A stretch of 11,828 nt of DNA, from positions 1 through 11,828 of the forward strand of contig JAJUHH010000049.1 of assembly GCA_029267975.1 (NCBI GenBank), given 5' to 3'. Below are positions 1-6,862 of the stretch, piece after piece (position 1 is the stretch's first letter; every line of letters begins with the position of its first letter). A model generated the notes under the pieces. It saw only the letters and a program-made list of their open reading frames with translations. It was not told where the DNA came from and made no database searches. The DNA is from Clostridiales bacterium (lineage in GTDB: Bacteria > Bacillota > Clostridia > Lachnospirales > Lachnospiraceae). The translations under genes and the position numbers were made by a program.

Positions 1-1
1 A

Positions 2-688
2 AATTCCAAAAGCGGCACCGGTGTGAAGCAGGTACAGGATATCGTCAATAAAGCCTGCCAGGCCAAGATTGAACGTGACCGCAGAAAGGGAATCCTAAAC
101 CGTCCCGTGCGTGCCATGATTACCGGTATCCCTAACGTTGGCAAATCCACCTTTATCAATAGCTTTGTGGGAAAAGCCAGTACCAAGACCGGTAATAAGC
201 CCGGCGTTACCAAGGGCAAGCAATGGATTCGTCTGAATAAATTTGTGGAACTGATGGATACACCCGGTATCCTTTGGCCTAAGTTCGATGACCAATCTGT
301 GGGTCTGCGACTTGCTTTGATCGGTTCCATTAATGACACCATTATTAATACCACCGACTTATCCCTGGAATTGCTTCTGATTTTGAATAAGCACTATCCG
401 GAGGTATTACACAATCGCTATGGAATAGAGCAGGGGGAAGCAGAACTGGATCACAAAGGGGCAGCAAAGCTTCTGGAACAGATTGCTATTAAGCGTTCCT
501 GTCTGCAAAAGGGCGGAGAGCCTGATCTTGACCGGGCTGCCTTATTGCTTCTTGAGGATTTTAGAAGTACCAAGCTTGGTAATATTACTTTGGAGTTTCC
601 GCCGGCAATGAATAAGGAGGAAAGCCAGGCAACAGAAGAAAAGAAAGCAGAAGAGAATACCAAGACTGATGATGAAGTTAACGGCTGA
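2..688 (+). CDS. rbgA: RbgA (YlqF), circularly permuted GTPase for 50S ribosome assembly, 5'-truncated by the window edge
   Basis: RbgA binds late 50S ribosomal precursors and uses GTP hydrolysis to help complete the large subunit in the cytoplasm. The frame is open to the left edge. The first codons read NSKSGTG, the G5 region that in this permuted family precedes G1, so the GTG at 23 is internal and the gene starts outside the window. The visible order is G5 (2-22), G1 GIPNVGKST (125-151), a G2 threonine in PGVTKG (around 209) and G3 DTPG (257-268). The G4 motif NKxD and roughly the first 80-90 residues are off-window. The helical C-terminal domain follows, then an acidic, lysine-rich tail of about 30 residues that B. 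subtilis RbgA does not have as far as I recall. This tail carries the first two units of a 36-bp tandem repeat that continues beyond the stop. rnhB lies downstream, as in Bacillus. The family assignment is secure; the extra tail is the unusual part. Confidence 0.95.
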   Translation, partial: NSKSGTGVKQVQDIVNKACQAKIERDRRKGILNRPVRAMITGIPNVGKSTFINSFVGKASTKTGNKPGVTKGKQWIRLNKFVELMDTPGILWPKFDDQSVGLRLALIGSINDTIINTTDLSLELLLILNKHYPEVLHNRYGIEQGEAELDHKGAAKLLEQIAIKRSCLQKGGEPDLDRAALLLLEDFRSTKLGNITLEFPPAMNKEESQATEEKKAEENTKTDDEVNG

Positions 689-832
689 GTAGAAAACCTA
701 GGCTAATGATGAACGAAAGCCAAAGAGATAACTAAGGCTGATAATGAAATGATATCTAATGAGATAACCAAGATTGCAGATGAATTGAAAGTTTAAGAGA
801 TAACCAAGGCTACAGAAGAAACTTAGGAATTG
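617..832 (+). repeat. Six degenerate 36-bp (12-codon) tandem units spanning the rbgA 3' end and the rbgA-rnhB gap
   Basis: Units begin at 617, 653, 689, 725, 761 and 797. The first 24 bases of each unit are the conserved part: 761 and 797 agree at 20 of 24, 653 and 725 at 19 of 24, and 617 and 797 at 19 of 24. The last 12 bases vary. The core is close to GAGATAACCAAGGCT, then GAT/ACA and GAA-type codons. In the rbgA frame the units read EESQATEE, ENTKTDDE, (degraded), EITKADNE, EITKIADE and EITKATEE. Unit 3 has its core displaced by one base (37 then 35 bases to its neighbours). A weak seventh unit may overlap the start of rnhB (833-868). The array is contiguous with no spacers, so it is not a CRISPR. 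Confidence 0.8.
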
Positions 833-857
833 ATTGAAACAAAGGAAAGCAAATCGT

Positions 858-1643
858 ATGAAGAAAGAAAGCATCAGTGACAATACAACAAAGAAAATAG
901 CCATGATTAAGCTGGAATTTATGCAGGCAGCTCCAGAGGCAATTCCAGAGCTGCTTGAGAGATATAAAGATGACACAAGAAGCGGTGTCATCTCCATATG
1001 CAATCATTACCGCAAGGAGCAGGAAGCGCTGCAAAAGGAGCTCCTTCGTCTGGATGCCATGAAGGAATACGAGCGTAAATATCAGGAATATGAGTATATA
1101 TGCGGTATTGATGAGGTAGGCAGAGGTCCCTTTGCAGGACCGGTAGTTGCCTGTGCAATTATCTTACCCAAGGATTGCAATATTCTATATTTGAATGATT
1201 CCAAGCAATTATCCGAAAAAAAACGTGAGGAGTTATATGATGAGATTATCTCCTCAGCGATTACATATGGAATCGGAAGTGTTCCGCCTAACCAAATTGA
1301 TGAAATGAATATCCTGCAGGCCACTTATGAAGCCATGCGCAAGGCAATCGGCAATCTTTCAGTAAAGCCGGATATTCTTCTGAATGATGCTGTTACCATC
1401 CCCGGAGTTGATATTAAGCAGGTTTCCATTATCAAAGGGGATTCAAAGAGCATATCCATAGCTGCGGCCAGTATTGTTGCCAAGGTCACCAGGGACCGTC
1501 TTATGGTGGCTTATGATAAGATATTTCCGGAGTATGATTTTGCCAGCAATAAGGGCTACGGGTCATCAAAGCATATTGAGGCCATTAAGCAATTCGGCTT
1601 ATCACCCATCCATCGCAGAAGCTTCGTAACTAATTTCGTGTAG
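858..1643 (+). CDS. rnhB: Ribonuclease HII
   Basis: RNase HII cuts the RNA strand of RNA-DNA hybrids and removes single ribonucleotides from DNA, acting in the cytoplasm with two divalent metals. With the start at ATG 858 the protein has 261 residues, close to the B. subtilis enzyme. The four acidic catalytic residues appear to be D85 and E86 in GIDEVGRGPFAGPVV, D177 in LLNDAV and D195 in KGDSKSISIAAASIVAK. The roughly 80 residues before the catalytic core form the charged helical extension found in Firmicute RnhB. I chose ATG 858 because AAAGGAAAG lies eight or nine bases upstream; an in-frame TTG at 834 would add eight residues but falls in the degenerate repeat. It follows rbgA by 169 bases of repeat sequence without an evident terminator, so co-transcription is likely. 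Confidence 0.96.
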   Translation: MKKESISDNTTKKIAMIKLEFMQAAPEAIPELLERYKDDTRSGVISICNHYRKEQEALQKELLRLDAMKEYERKYQEYEYICGIDEVGRGPFAGPVVACAIILPKDCNILYLNDSKQLSEKKREELYDEIISSAITYGIGSVPPNQIDEMNILQATYEAMRKAIGNLSVKPDILLNDAVTIPGVDIKQVSIIKGDSKSISIAAASIVAKVTRDRLMVAYDKIFPEYDFASNKGYGSSKHIEAIKQFGLSPIHRRSFVTNFV

Positions 1644-1690
1644 AATAACCCTGGTGTAAATTATTTTTATTCAAGCAAAGACGATAAGGC

Positions 1691-1770
1691 AGCTCCTTGT
1701 TAAACAAAGACAAAATGAGAAGCTCCTTGTTGAAATGATACATATAGTAATACATAAGAGAAGCTCTTTC
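1691..1770 (+). repeat. Short direct repeats in the rnhB / FlhB-like gap
   Basis: AGCTCCTTGTTAAA at 1691 and AGCTCCTTGTTGAA at 1721 match at 13 of 14 bases and lie exactly 30 bases apart. A partial third copy, AGCTCTTTC, is at 1762. The 185-base gap (1644-1828) holds no gene that I can support. Besides these repeats it contains the inverted repeat listed separately and, at its end, the AAGGAGG ribosome binding site of the next gene. Confidence 0.55.
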
Positions 1771-1791
1771 ACACAATATAAGAGGCTTCTT
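1758..1791 (+). other. Imperfect inverted repeat (hairpin) between rnhB and the FlhB-like gene
   Basis: AGAAGC plus TCTT (1759-1768) can pair with AAGA, a bulged G and GCTTCT (1780-1790), around an 11-base loop. No run of T follows, so it is a poor candidate for an intrinsic terminator. It could stabilise a processed end or be a remnant of the adjacent short repeats, since its left arm contains the partial third copy. Confidence 0.4.
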
Positions 1792-1828
1792 AAGAATGGC
1801 TTTGTTAGCTTTATGATAAGGAGGCAGC

Positions 1829-2128
1829 ATGAAACAGTCGGATCCGAATATTATGAAAAAAACAGCAGTAGCGCTTTCTTATGAAACGGAGGCACAAGCA
1901 CCTAAGGTGATCGCATCCGGCAAAGGCTATCTGGCTGAACGAATCATTGAACGGGCCAAGGAAGCGGATGTTCCCCTCCATAAAGATGAGCAGTTGGCCC
2001 ATACCCTGTCAAAGCTTCAGATCGGTGATGTGATCCCGCCTCAGCTCTACGATGTGGTAGCTGAGATTCTTGTTTTTGTTGACCGTATGGACCGTATCAA
2101 GAAAAAGGTTGGTATAAAGCATGAATAA
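1829..2128 (+). CDS. Stand-alone FlhB/EscU C-terminal-domain protein (YlqH-like)
   Basis: The 99-residue protein resembles the cytoplasmic C-terminal domain of the flagellar/type III export switch protein FlhB, without its membrane part. The match runs from TAVALSY through GKGYLAERIIERAKEADVP and IPPQLYDVVAEILVFVDRM. In FlhB the sequence just before AVAL is the autocleavage site NPTH; here it is NIMKK, so no self-cleavage is expected. AAGGAGG at 1818-1824 gives a clear start at 1829. The C-terminus overlaps yraN by eight bases, which implies translational coupling. B. subtilis has a comparable small gene (ylqH) near rnhB and rbgA. The function is unknown to me. No flagellar genes are in view, so a role in flagellar export is only a possibility. 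Confidence 0.85.
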   Translation: MKQSDPNIMKKTAVALSYETEAQAPKVIASGKGYLAERIIERAKEADVPLHKDEQLAHTLSKLQIGDVIPPQLYDVVAEILVFVDRMDRIKKKVGIKHE

Positions 2129-2471
2129 GAGAGCCCTGGGGACAGAAAAGGAGCAGAAAGCAGCCATATTTCTAGAGAAGCAGGGTTATCATATCCTGGC
2201 AAGGAATTTTCGCTGCAGACTTGGAGAGATTGACCTCATCGCAAAAGATGGGGCCTATCTTTGTTTTATTGAGGTAAAATACCGCTTTGCCACTTCTCAG
2301 GGATATCCTGCCGAAGCCATCACCCCCACAAAGATCCGAAGAATCACACGAACCGCACAGTATTATATGCTGCTACATAGAATATCTCAGGATACTCCCT
2401 GCCGTTTTGACGCAGTGGTAATTCTTGATAATGAGATTTCCCTGATTAAGAATGCTTTTGATGGGATATAG
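2121..2471 (+). CDS. yraN: YraN / UPF0102 family endonuclease-like protein
   Basis: This is a small (116 residues) member of UPF0102, which has the restriction-endonuclease-like (Holliday-junction resolvase-type) fold. No well-defined cellular role is known to me. The hallmarks are an N-terminal helix G7-TEKEQKAAIFLEKQGY with an acidic residue, ARNFRCRLGEIDLIAKD (E36 and D38) and FIEVKYR (E51 and K53), which together give the E...D...ExK pattern of this nuclease fold. RFDAVV (95-100) is also conserved. The ATG at 2121 lies within the end of the preceding gene (overlap 2121-2128). pgeF starts 16 bases after its stop. Its position close to rnhB fits a general association with nucleic-acid maintenance, but that is inference. 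Confidence 0.93.
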   Translation: MNKRALGTEKEQKAAIFLEKQGYHILARNFRCRLGEIDLIAKDGAYLCFIEVKYRFATSQGYPAEAITPTKIRRITRTAQYYMLLHRISQDTPCRFDAVVILDNEISLIKNAFDGI

Positions 2472-2487
2472 AAAGGCTTGATGTATC

Positions 2488-3342
2488 ATGAGATTTACAA
2501 ATACCAGTGAAGCACAGATTGACCTTCAAATGGAGCTTCCCTATTTTACATTTCCTGTTTTGTCACAGCTGTCCTTCCTTAAGCATGGCTTTTCAACAAA
2601 GCTTGGGGGGGGCAGCAGCGGCATGTATGAATCCTTAAACTTTGGGGAGATTTATGATATGGGTAAGGATTCCCCTGAGAATATTCTTGAAAACTATCGT
2701 CGTATGGCCGCTTGCCTGGACGTGGATGTCCACTCCATGGTAATCTCACATCAGGTCCATAAGACCAATATTCGTTTGGTTACCAAGGAAGATCGCGGGA
2801 AAGGCCTGTTTATCCCCAGGGATTATGAGGAGGTTGACGGTCTCATTACCAATTGCAGCGGTGTTACTCTGGTAACCAAGTATGCCGATTGTGTTCCCCT
2901 GTATTTTGTTGATCCCATAAACAAAGCCATTGGTTTAACCCATTCCGGCTGGAGAGGCACTGTTGCTAAGATTGGTAAGCTGACCGTAGAGGAGATGACC
3001 AGGCACTTTGGCAGTTCTCCCGAGCAGATCATTGCTGTAATCGGCCCTTCTATTTGTAAAGACTGCTATGAGATCGGCGAAGAGGTAGCGGCTGAATTCA
3101 TAAAGTCCTTCGGCTTAAGCAGTTCTGAAGGTCCAAAGCCGATCATCACTACCAAGGAAAAGGGTAAATATCAGTGTGATCTTTGGGCAGCCAATGAAAG
3201 AGTATTATCAGAAGCAGGCTTAAGACCTGAGAATATCCATATCAGTGGCATATGTACCAGCTGTCATGATGATTTGTTATTTTCCCACCGTAAAACCCAA
3301 GGCAAACGAGGTAGCCTGGCTGCATTCATGGCTTTGGTGTAA
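2488..3342 (+). CDS. pgeF: Polyphenol-oxidase (laccase-domain) family protein, purine nucleoside phosphorylase PgeF/YlmD type
   Basis: Members of this family (YfiH/YlmD, DUF152) are zinc enzymes that phosphorolyse or deaminate purine nucleosides. Many are still labelled laccase. At 284 residues it is of usual size. The three metal-binding residues are visible as H91 in SHQVHKT, C135 in YADCVPLYF and H152 in THSGWRGTVAKI. HGFSTKLGG near the N-terminus, GPSICKDCYEIG and the C-terminal ICTSCHDDLLFSHRKTQGKRG are also typical. The start at 2488 follows AGAAAGG by about a dozen bases; the ATG at 2481 is in another frame. It sits 16 bases after yraN and 43 bases before DUF512, in the same apparent operon. 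The exact substrate in this organism cannot be read from the sequence. Confidence 0.92.
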   Translation: MRFTNTSEAQIDLQMELPYFTFPVLSQLSFLKHGFSTKLGGGSSGMYESLNFGEIYDMGKDSPENILENYRRMAACLDVDVHSMVISHQVHKTNIRLVTKEDRGKGLFIPRDYEEVDGLITNCSGVTLVTKYADCVPLYFVDPINKAIGLTHSGWRGTVAKIGKLTVEEMTRHFGSSPEQIIAVIGPSICKDCYEIGEEVAAEFIKSFGLSSSEGPKPIITTKEKGKYQCDLWAANERVLSEAGLRPENIHISGICTSCHDDLLFSHRKTQGKRGSLAAFMALV

Positions 3343-3385
3343 GAGTAAGATTAATTGTGAACCACAGAAAGATTTGGTGTATGTT

Positions 3386-4696
3386 ATGAAGAAAAAAGCA
3401 CACATTATTAAAGAGATAGAAGCGGGCAGTATCGCCGAGGAAATGGAGCTGGAACCGGGAGATGAGCTGATCTCAATCAACGGAACCGAGATTAAGGACG
3501 TTCTTGACTACCATTATCTGATCAAGGATGAAGCACTGACCGTGCTGGTAAAAAAGGCAAATGAGGAAGAATGGGAACTGGATATCGAGAAGGAATATGA
3601 TGAGGATTTAGGAATTGTCTTTGAAGAAGGACTGATGGATGAATACCGTTCCTGCCGCAACAAATGTATCTTTTGCTTTATTGATCAGATGCCTCCGGGA
3701 ATGCGTGAAACCCTTTATTTTAAAGACGATGATGCCAGACTTTCCTTCCTGCAGGGGAACTATATTACCCTCACCAATATGAGTGATGAGGAGATTGACC
3801 GTATCCTATTTTATAAATTATCCCCCATCAATATCTCTGTTCATACCACCAACGAGGAGCTTCGCTGCAGGATGCTGCATAACCGCTTTGCAGGCAGTGC
3901 CCTGCAGAAGCTTCAGCGTCTGAAGGACGGCGGTATCCAAATGAACGGACAGATCGTTCTATGCAAGGGCTGGAATGATGGTGAAGAGCTGGAGAAGACA
4001 ATTCATGATCTGGCCGCCTACCTGCCTGAGATGCAGAGTGTATCCATTGTACCGGTAGGCCTGACCAAATTCAGGGAGGGACTGGAGCAGCTGGAAGCTT
4101 TCACAAAGGAAGATTCTCTTGTGGTACTGGAAGCAGTCCACCGTTGGCAGAAAATCTTCCTGCAGCATTACGGAACAAGATTGATTTACGCCAGTGATGA
4201 GTGGTATATAAAGGCAGAGCTTCCTATTCCACAGGATGAAGAGTATGAGGGCTATCCGCAGATTGAAAATGGTGTTGGCCTTGTTCGTTCCCTTCAGAAG
4301 GAATTTGAGGATTATTATAAGGAACTATCAGGGGATGACCGTATTCGTGAAGTATCCATCGCAACCGGTGTATTAGCATCACCCATCCTGCAGCAGCTGA
4401 CTGATCAGCTGAAGGTCAAGTTTCCAAAGGTAACCGTTCATTTGTATACAATAATCAATCATTATTTTGGAACAAATATTACAGTTGCAGGTTTAGTAAC
4501 CGGAGGAGACATCATGAAGCAGCTAAAGGATCAGGTGCTGGGAGATGCCTTATTAATCCCTGATGTTATGCTGCGCCACGGGGAGACAGTACTCTTAGAT
4601 GACCTGACCGTTGCGGATATGGAAAAGACTTTACAAACACCAGTCCGTATTGTACAATCAGATGGAAAGTCCTTCATTGATTCCATAATAATGTAA
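3386..4696 (+). CDS. DUF512 protein with N-terminal PDZ-like domain and radical-SAM-type cysteine motif
   Basis: The product has 436 residues. Residues 5-70 look like a PDZ domain (AGSIAEEMELEPGDELISING). They are followed by a cysteine cluster C90-x3-C94-x2-C97 in RSCRNKCIFCFID, the spacing that binds the 4Fe-4S cluster in radical SAM enzymes, and then QMPPGMRETLYFKDDD. The rest is the DUF512 region, ending in motifs such as LVTGGDIMKQL and LRHGETVLLDD. The family is conserved in Clostridia, usually next to der, and its reaction is unknown to me. I start it at ATG 3386: a longer open frame reaches back to 3245 but would lie inside pgeF and lacks family sequence. The ribosome binding site is weak (AGAAAG, 3366-3371), which may mean coupling to pgeF. 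Confidence 0.9.
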   Translation: MKKKAHIIKEIEAGSIAEEMELEPGDELISINGTEIKDVLDYHYLIKDEALTVLVKKANEEEWELDIEKEYDEDLGIVFEEGLMDEYRSCRNKCIFCFIDQMPPGMRETLYFKDDDARLSFLQGNYITLTNMSDEEIDRILFYKLSPINISVHTTNEELRCRMLHNRFAGSALQKLQRLKDGGIQMNGQIVLCKGWNDGEELEKTIHDLAAYLPEMQSVSIVPVGLTKFREGLEQLEAFTKEDSLVVLEAVHRWQKIFLQHYGTRLIYASDEWYIKAELPIPQDEEYEGYPQIENGVGLVRSLQKEFEDYYKELSGDDRIREVSIATGVLASPILQQLTDQLKVKFPKVTVHLYTIINHYFGTNITVAGLVTGGDIMKQLKDQVLGDALLIPDVMLRHGETVLLDDLTVADMEKTLQTPVRIVQSDGKSFIDSIIM

Positions 4697-4708
4697 ATAA
4701 TGATGTCG

Positions 4709-4775
4709 GTTATAAGTCAGTTAAAGCGTTACTATAATTATGAACGCATCAATATAGAATTGAATGACTTATGAC
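4709..4775 (+). other. Nested inverted repeat in the DUF512-der gap
   Basis: GTTATAAGTCA (4709-4719) can pair with TGACTTATGAC (4765-4775) over 11 positions with one G-U pair. Inside it GCGTT (4726-4730) pairs with AACGC (4743-4747). It begins 12 bases after the DUF512 stop. The nearest T run (4796-4800) is 20 bases downstream, too far for a classical terminator. It could be an RNA structure between the two transcription units or a binding site for a dimeric protein. Confidence 0.4.
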
Positions 4776-4817
4776 AAGGGAAGGATTATTAATAATTTTT
4801 CTCTAAAAATAGTATTA

Positions 4818-4828
4818 TATAATATAAT
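4818..4828 (+). promoter_or_regulatory. Possible -10 element(s) upstream of der
   Basis: Two overlapping TATAAT sequences (4818-4823 and 4823-4828) lie about 60 bases before the der start in the AT-rich stretch 4776-4850. No convincing -35 element stands 16-18 bases upstream of either, and in such AT-rich DNA the match may be chance. The 193-base gap is nevertheless the place where a separate promoter for der-plsY-gpsA would be expected. Confidence 0.3.
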
Positions 4829-4889
4829 CATAAGATAGGTATCAATTGAGAAACAGGACGAACAAGAAATAGAAAGGCTTAGGATAACT

Positions 4890-6215
4890 ATGGGCAGACC
4901 AATCGTTGCCATCGTAGGCAGACCAAATGTGGGTAAATCTACATTATTTAATTCCTTGGCGGGAGAAAGAATATCCATCGTAAAGGATTATCCCGGTGTC
5001 ACCAGGGACCGCATTTATGCTGACATTACATGGTTAAATACACAATTTACAATGATAGATACCGGCGGTATTGAGCCGGACAGCAAGGATGAAATGCTTT
5101 CTTATATGAGACAGCAGGCACAGATCGCTATCGATACAGCAGATGTTATTATCTTTTTGGTGGATGTAAGACAGGGCCTGGTAGACTCAGATTTTAAGGT
5201 GGCGGATCTCCTTCGCCGTTCTGCAAAACCTGTGGTACTGGTAGTAAATAAAGTAGATAATTTTGATAAATTTATGCCGGATGTTTATGAGTTTTATAAT
5301 TTGGGAATCGGTGAACCCTTCCCCATTTCTGCTTCCGGTAAGCTTGGCTTTGGTGATATGCTGGATGAAGTTGTAAAGCACTTCAAATCCGGCAACACGG
5401 AAGAAAAAGAGGATGAGAGAGCACGTATTGCAATCGTAGGGAAACCCAATGTAGGAAAATCCTCCATTGTTAACAAGCTGGTAGGCGAAAACAGAGTCAT
5501 TGTATCTAATATCGCCGGAACCACCAGAGATGCCATTGATACGCCCATTCGCCGGAATGGGAAAGAATACATCCTGATCGATACTGCAGGACTGCGCAGA
5601 AAGAGTAAGATCAAAGAGGAGCTGGAACGCTTCTCCATCATCCGAACCGTATCGGCTGTGGAACGTGCGGATGTGGTGGTCTTAGTCATTGATGCCCAGG
5701 AAGGTGTAACCGAACAGGATGCCAAGATTGCGGGTATCGCCCATGACCGCGGCAAAGGTATGATCATTGCCGTTAATAAGTGGGACTTAATTGAGAAAAA
5801 CAACAAGACAGTGAAGGAATATACCACAGATATCCGTGAGGTTCTGTCTTTTATGCCCTATGCGGAAATCATCTTTATCTCGGCTGAGACCGGTCAAAGA
5901 CTTCATAAGCTCTTTGAACTGGTGGAAATGGTTATCCAGAATCAGAACCTTCGTATTGCAACCGGTGTCCTGAACGAAATCCTCATGGAAGCGGTAGCAA
6001 TGCAGCAGCCCCCGTCGGATAAGGGCAAGCGCCTGAAGCTGTACTATATCACTCAGGTATCCGTGAAACCACCGACCTTTGTTATTTTCGTGAATGACAA
6101 AGAACTCATGCATTATTCTTATACCAGATACATTGAAAATAAAATACGGGAAGCCTTCGGCTTTGGGGGAACATCCCTTAAGTTTATCATCAGGGAGCGA
6201 AAGGAGAACGCATAA
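4890..6215 (+). CDS. der: Der (EngA), double-domain GTPase of 50S ribosome biogenesis
   Basis: Der is an essential cytoplasmic GTPase that associates with the 50S subunit during its maturation. The 441-residue protein has the diagnostic two G domains in tandem. The first has GRPNVGKST (10-18), PGVTRD, DTGG (57-60) and NKVD (120-123). The second has GKPNVGKSS (184-192), AGTTRDAIDT, DTAGLRRK (231-238) and NKWD (296-299). An acidic linker (about 168-178) joins them, and the C-terminal region from about 350 is the KH-like domain. All nucleotide-binding motifs are intact. The ATG at 4890 is preceded by AGAAAGG and TTAGGAT. plsY starts two bases after the stop, so the two are co-transcribed. Confidence 0.98.
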   Translation: MGRPIVAIVGRPNVGKSTLFNSLAGERISIVKDYPGVTRDRIYADITWLNTQFTMIDTGGIEPDSKDEMLSYMRQQAQIAIDTADVIIFLVDVRQGLVDSDFKVADLLRRSAKPVVLVVNKVDNFDKFMPDVYEFYNLGIGEPFPISASGKLGFGDMLDEVVKHFKSGNTEEKEDERARIAIVGKPNVGKSSIVNKLVGENRVIVSNIAGTTRDAIDTPIRRNGKEYILIDTAGLRRKSKIKEELERFSIIRTVSAVERADVVVLVIDAQEGVTEQDAKIAGIAHDRGKGMIIAVNKWDLIEKNNKTVKEYTTDIREVLSFMPYAEIIFISAETGQRLHKLFELVEMVIQNQNLRIATGVLNEILMEAVAMQQPPSDKGKRLKLYYITQVSVKPPTFVIFVNDKELMHYSYTRYIENKIREAFGFGGTSLKFIIRERKENA

Positions 6216-6217
6216 AT

Positions 6218-6847
6218 ATGCTTCTTAGGATTGGACTTTGTTTGGTTTTCGGATATTTATTTGGTTGCTTTTCAACAGGTTACTTTGTTGGAAAGAAAAA
6301 TAATGTGGACATCCGTAAATACGGCAGCGGCAATATTGGAACCACCAATGCGCTGCGTACGTTGGGAGCAAAGGCAGGGGCAATCACCCTGATCGGTGAT
6401 GTAATTAAGGCTGTTGTTGCAATTCTATTAGTGAGATTTCTGCTGTTTCCGGGTGTCGAAAACCTGGAGTTATTATTAATGTATACCGGCCTTGGCGTGG
6501 TTGTCGGTCATAATTACCCCTTTTGGTTACATTTCAAAGGGGGGAAAGGTATGGCTGCAACCGGAGGTGTGATGGCAGCCTTAGATCCCTGGATTATCCC
6601 CATAGGGCTTCCGCTTTTTGTTATCTCCATAGCTCTGACCAGATATGTTTCCGTGGGCTCACTGGTAGTTGCAGTATTATTTCCGATTTGGATTGCGATC
6701 AGACATCCCGGTGACATACATATGCTGATTATTGCACTAGTCTTTATGGCATTGGCGTTTTTCAGACATCGCGCAAATATCAAGCGTTTATTAAACGGTA
6801 CCGAGAATAAGCTTGGCCAAAGAGTGAAGCTAGATGACAAGCAGTAA
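6218..6847 (+). CDS. plsY: Acyl-phosphate:glycerol-3-phosphate acyltransferase PlsY
   Basis: PlsY is an integral membrane enzyme that transfers an acyl chain from acyl phosphate to glycerol-3-phosphate, giving lysophosphatidic acid, the first committed step of phospholipid synthesis in most Gram-positive bacteria. The 209-residue protein has about five to six hydrophobic segments (roughly 3-24, 53-75, 84-100, 120-140, 145-163 and 167-182). It carries the three family motifs: GSGNIGTTN (36-44), the phosphate-binding loop GHNYPFWLHFKGGKG (97-111) and FRHRANIKRLLNGTENK (182-198). AGGAG inside the end of der serves as its ribosome binding site. gpsA, which makes its substrate, begins 15 bases downstream, so adjacent genes encode consecutive reactions. 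Confidence 0.97.
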   Translation: MLLRIGLCLVFGYLFGCFSTGYFVGKKNNVDIRKYGSGNIGTTNALRTLGAKAGAITLIGDVIKAVVAILLVRFLLFPGVENLELLLMYTGLGVVVGHNYPFWLHFKGGKGMAATGGVMAALDPWIIPIGLPLFVISIALTRYVSVGSLVVAVLFPIWIAIRHPGDIHMLIIALVFMALAFFRHRANIKRLLNGTENKLGQRVKLDDKQ

Positions 6848-6862
6848 AGAGAAGGAGGAATT

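Noticed and set aside
617..832. 36-base repeat period as a CRISPR array
   Set aside because: The units are directly adjacent, degenerate and without spacers, and two of them are coding. No cas genes are nearby.
686..857. Stop-codon readthrough or recoding extending RbgA into the repeat
   Set aside because: The frame beyond the first TGA also meets TAA and TAG codons and a one-base shift in the third unit, so decay is simpler than recoding.
834..857. TTG 834 as the rnhB start
   Set aside because: It lies in the degenerate repeat and lacks a ribosome binding site; ATG 858 has AAAGGAAAG at suitable spacing.
1758..1791. Intrinsic terminator for rnhB
   Set aside because: The hairpin has a bulge and no following T run, so I list it only as an inverted repeat.
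3245..3385. Extended N-terminus of the DUF512 protein
   Set aside because: The extra 47 codons lie mostly inside pgeF in another frame. The PDZ-like family sequence starts right after ATG 3386.
5294..5827. 177-codon open frame on the minus strand inside der
   Set aside because: It is antisense to highly conserved GTPase motifs, has no ribosome binding site and a composition expected of a shadow frame.
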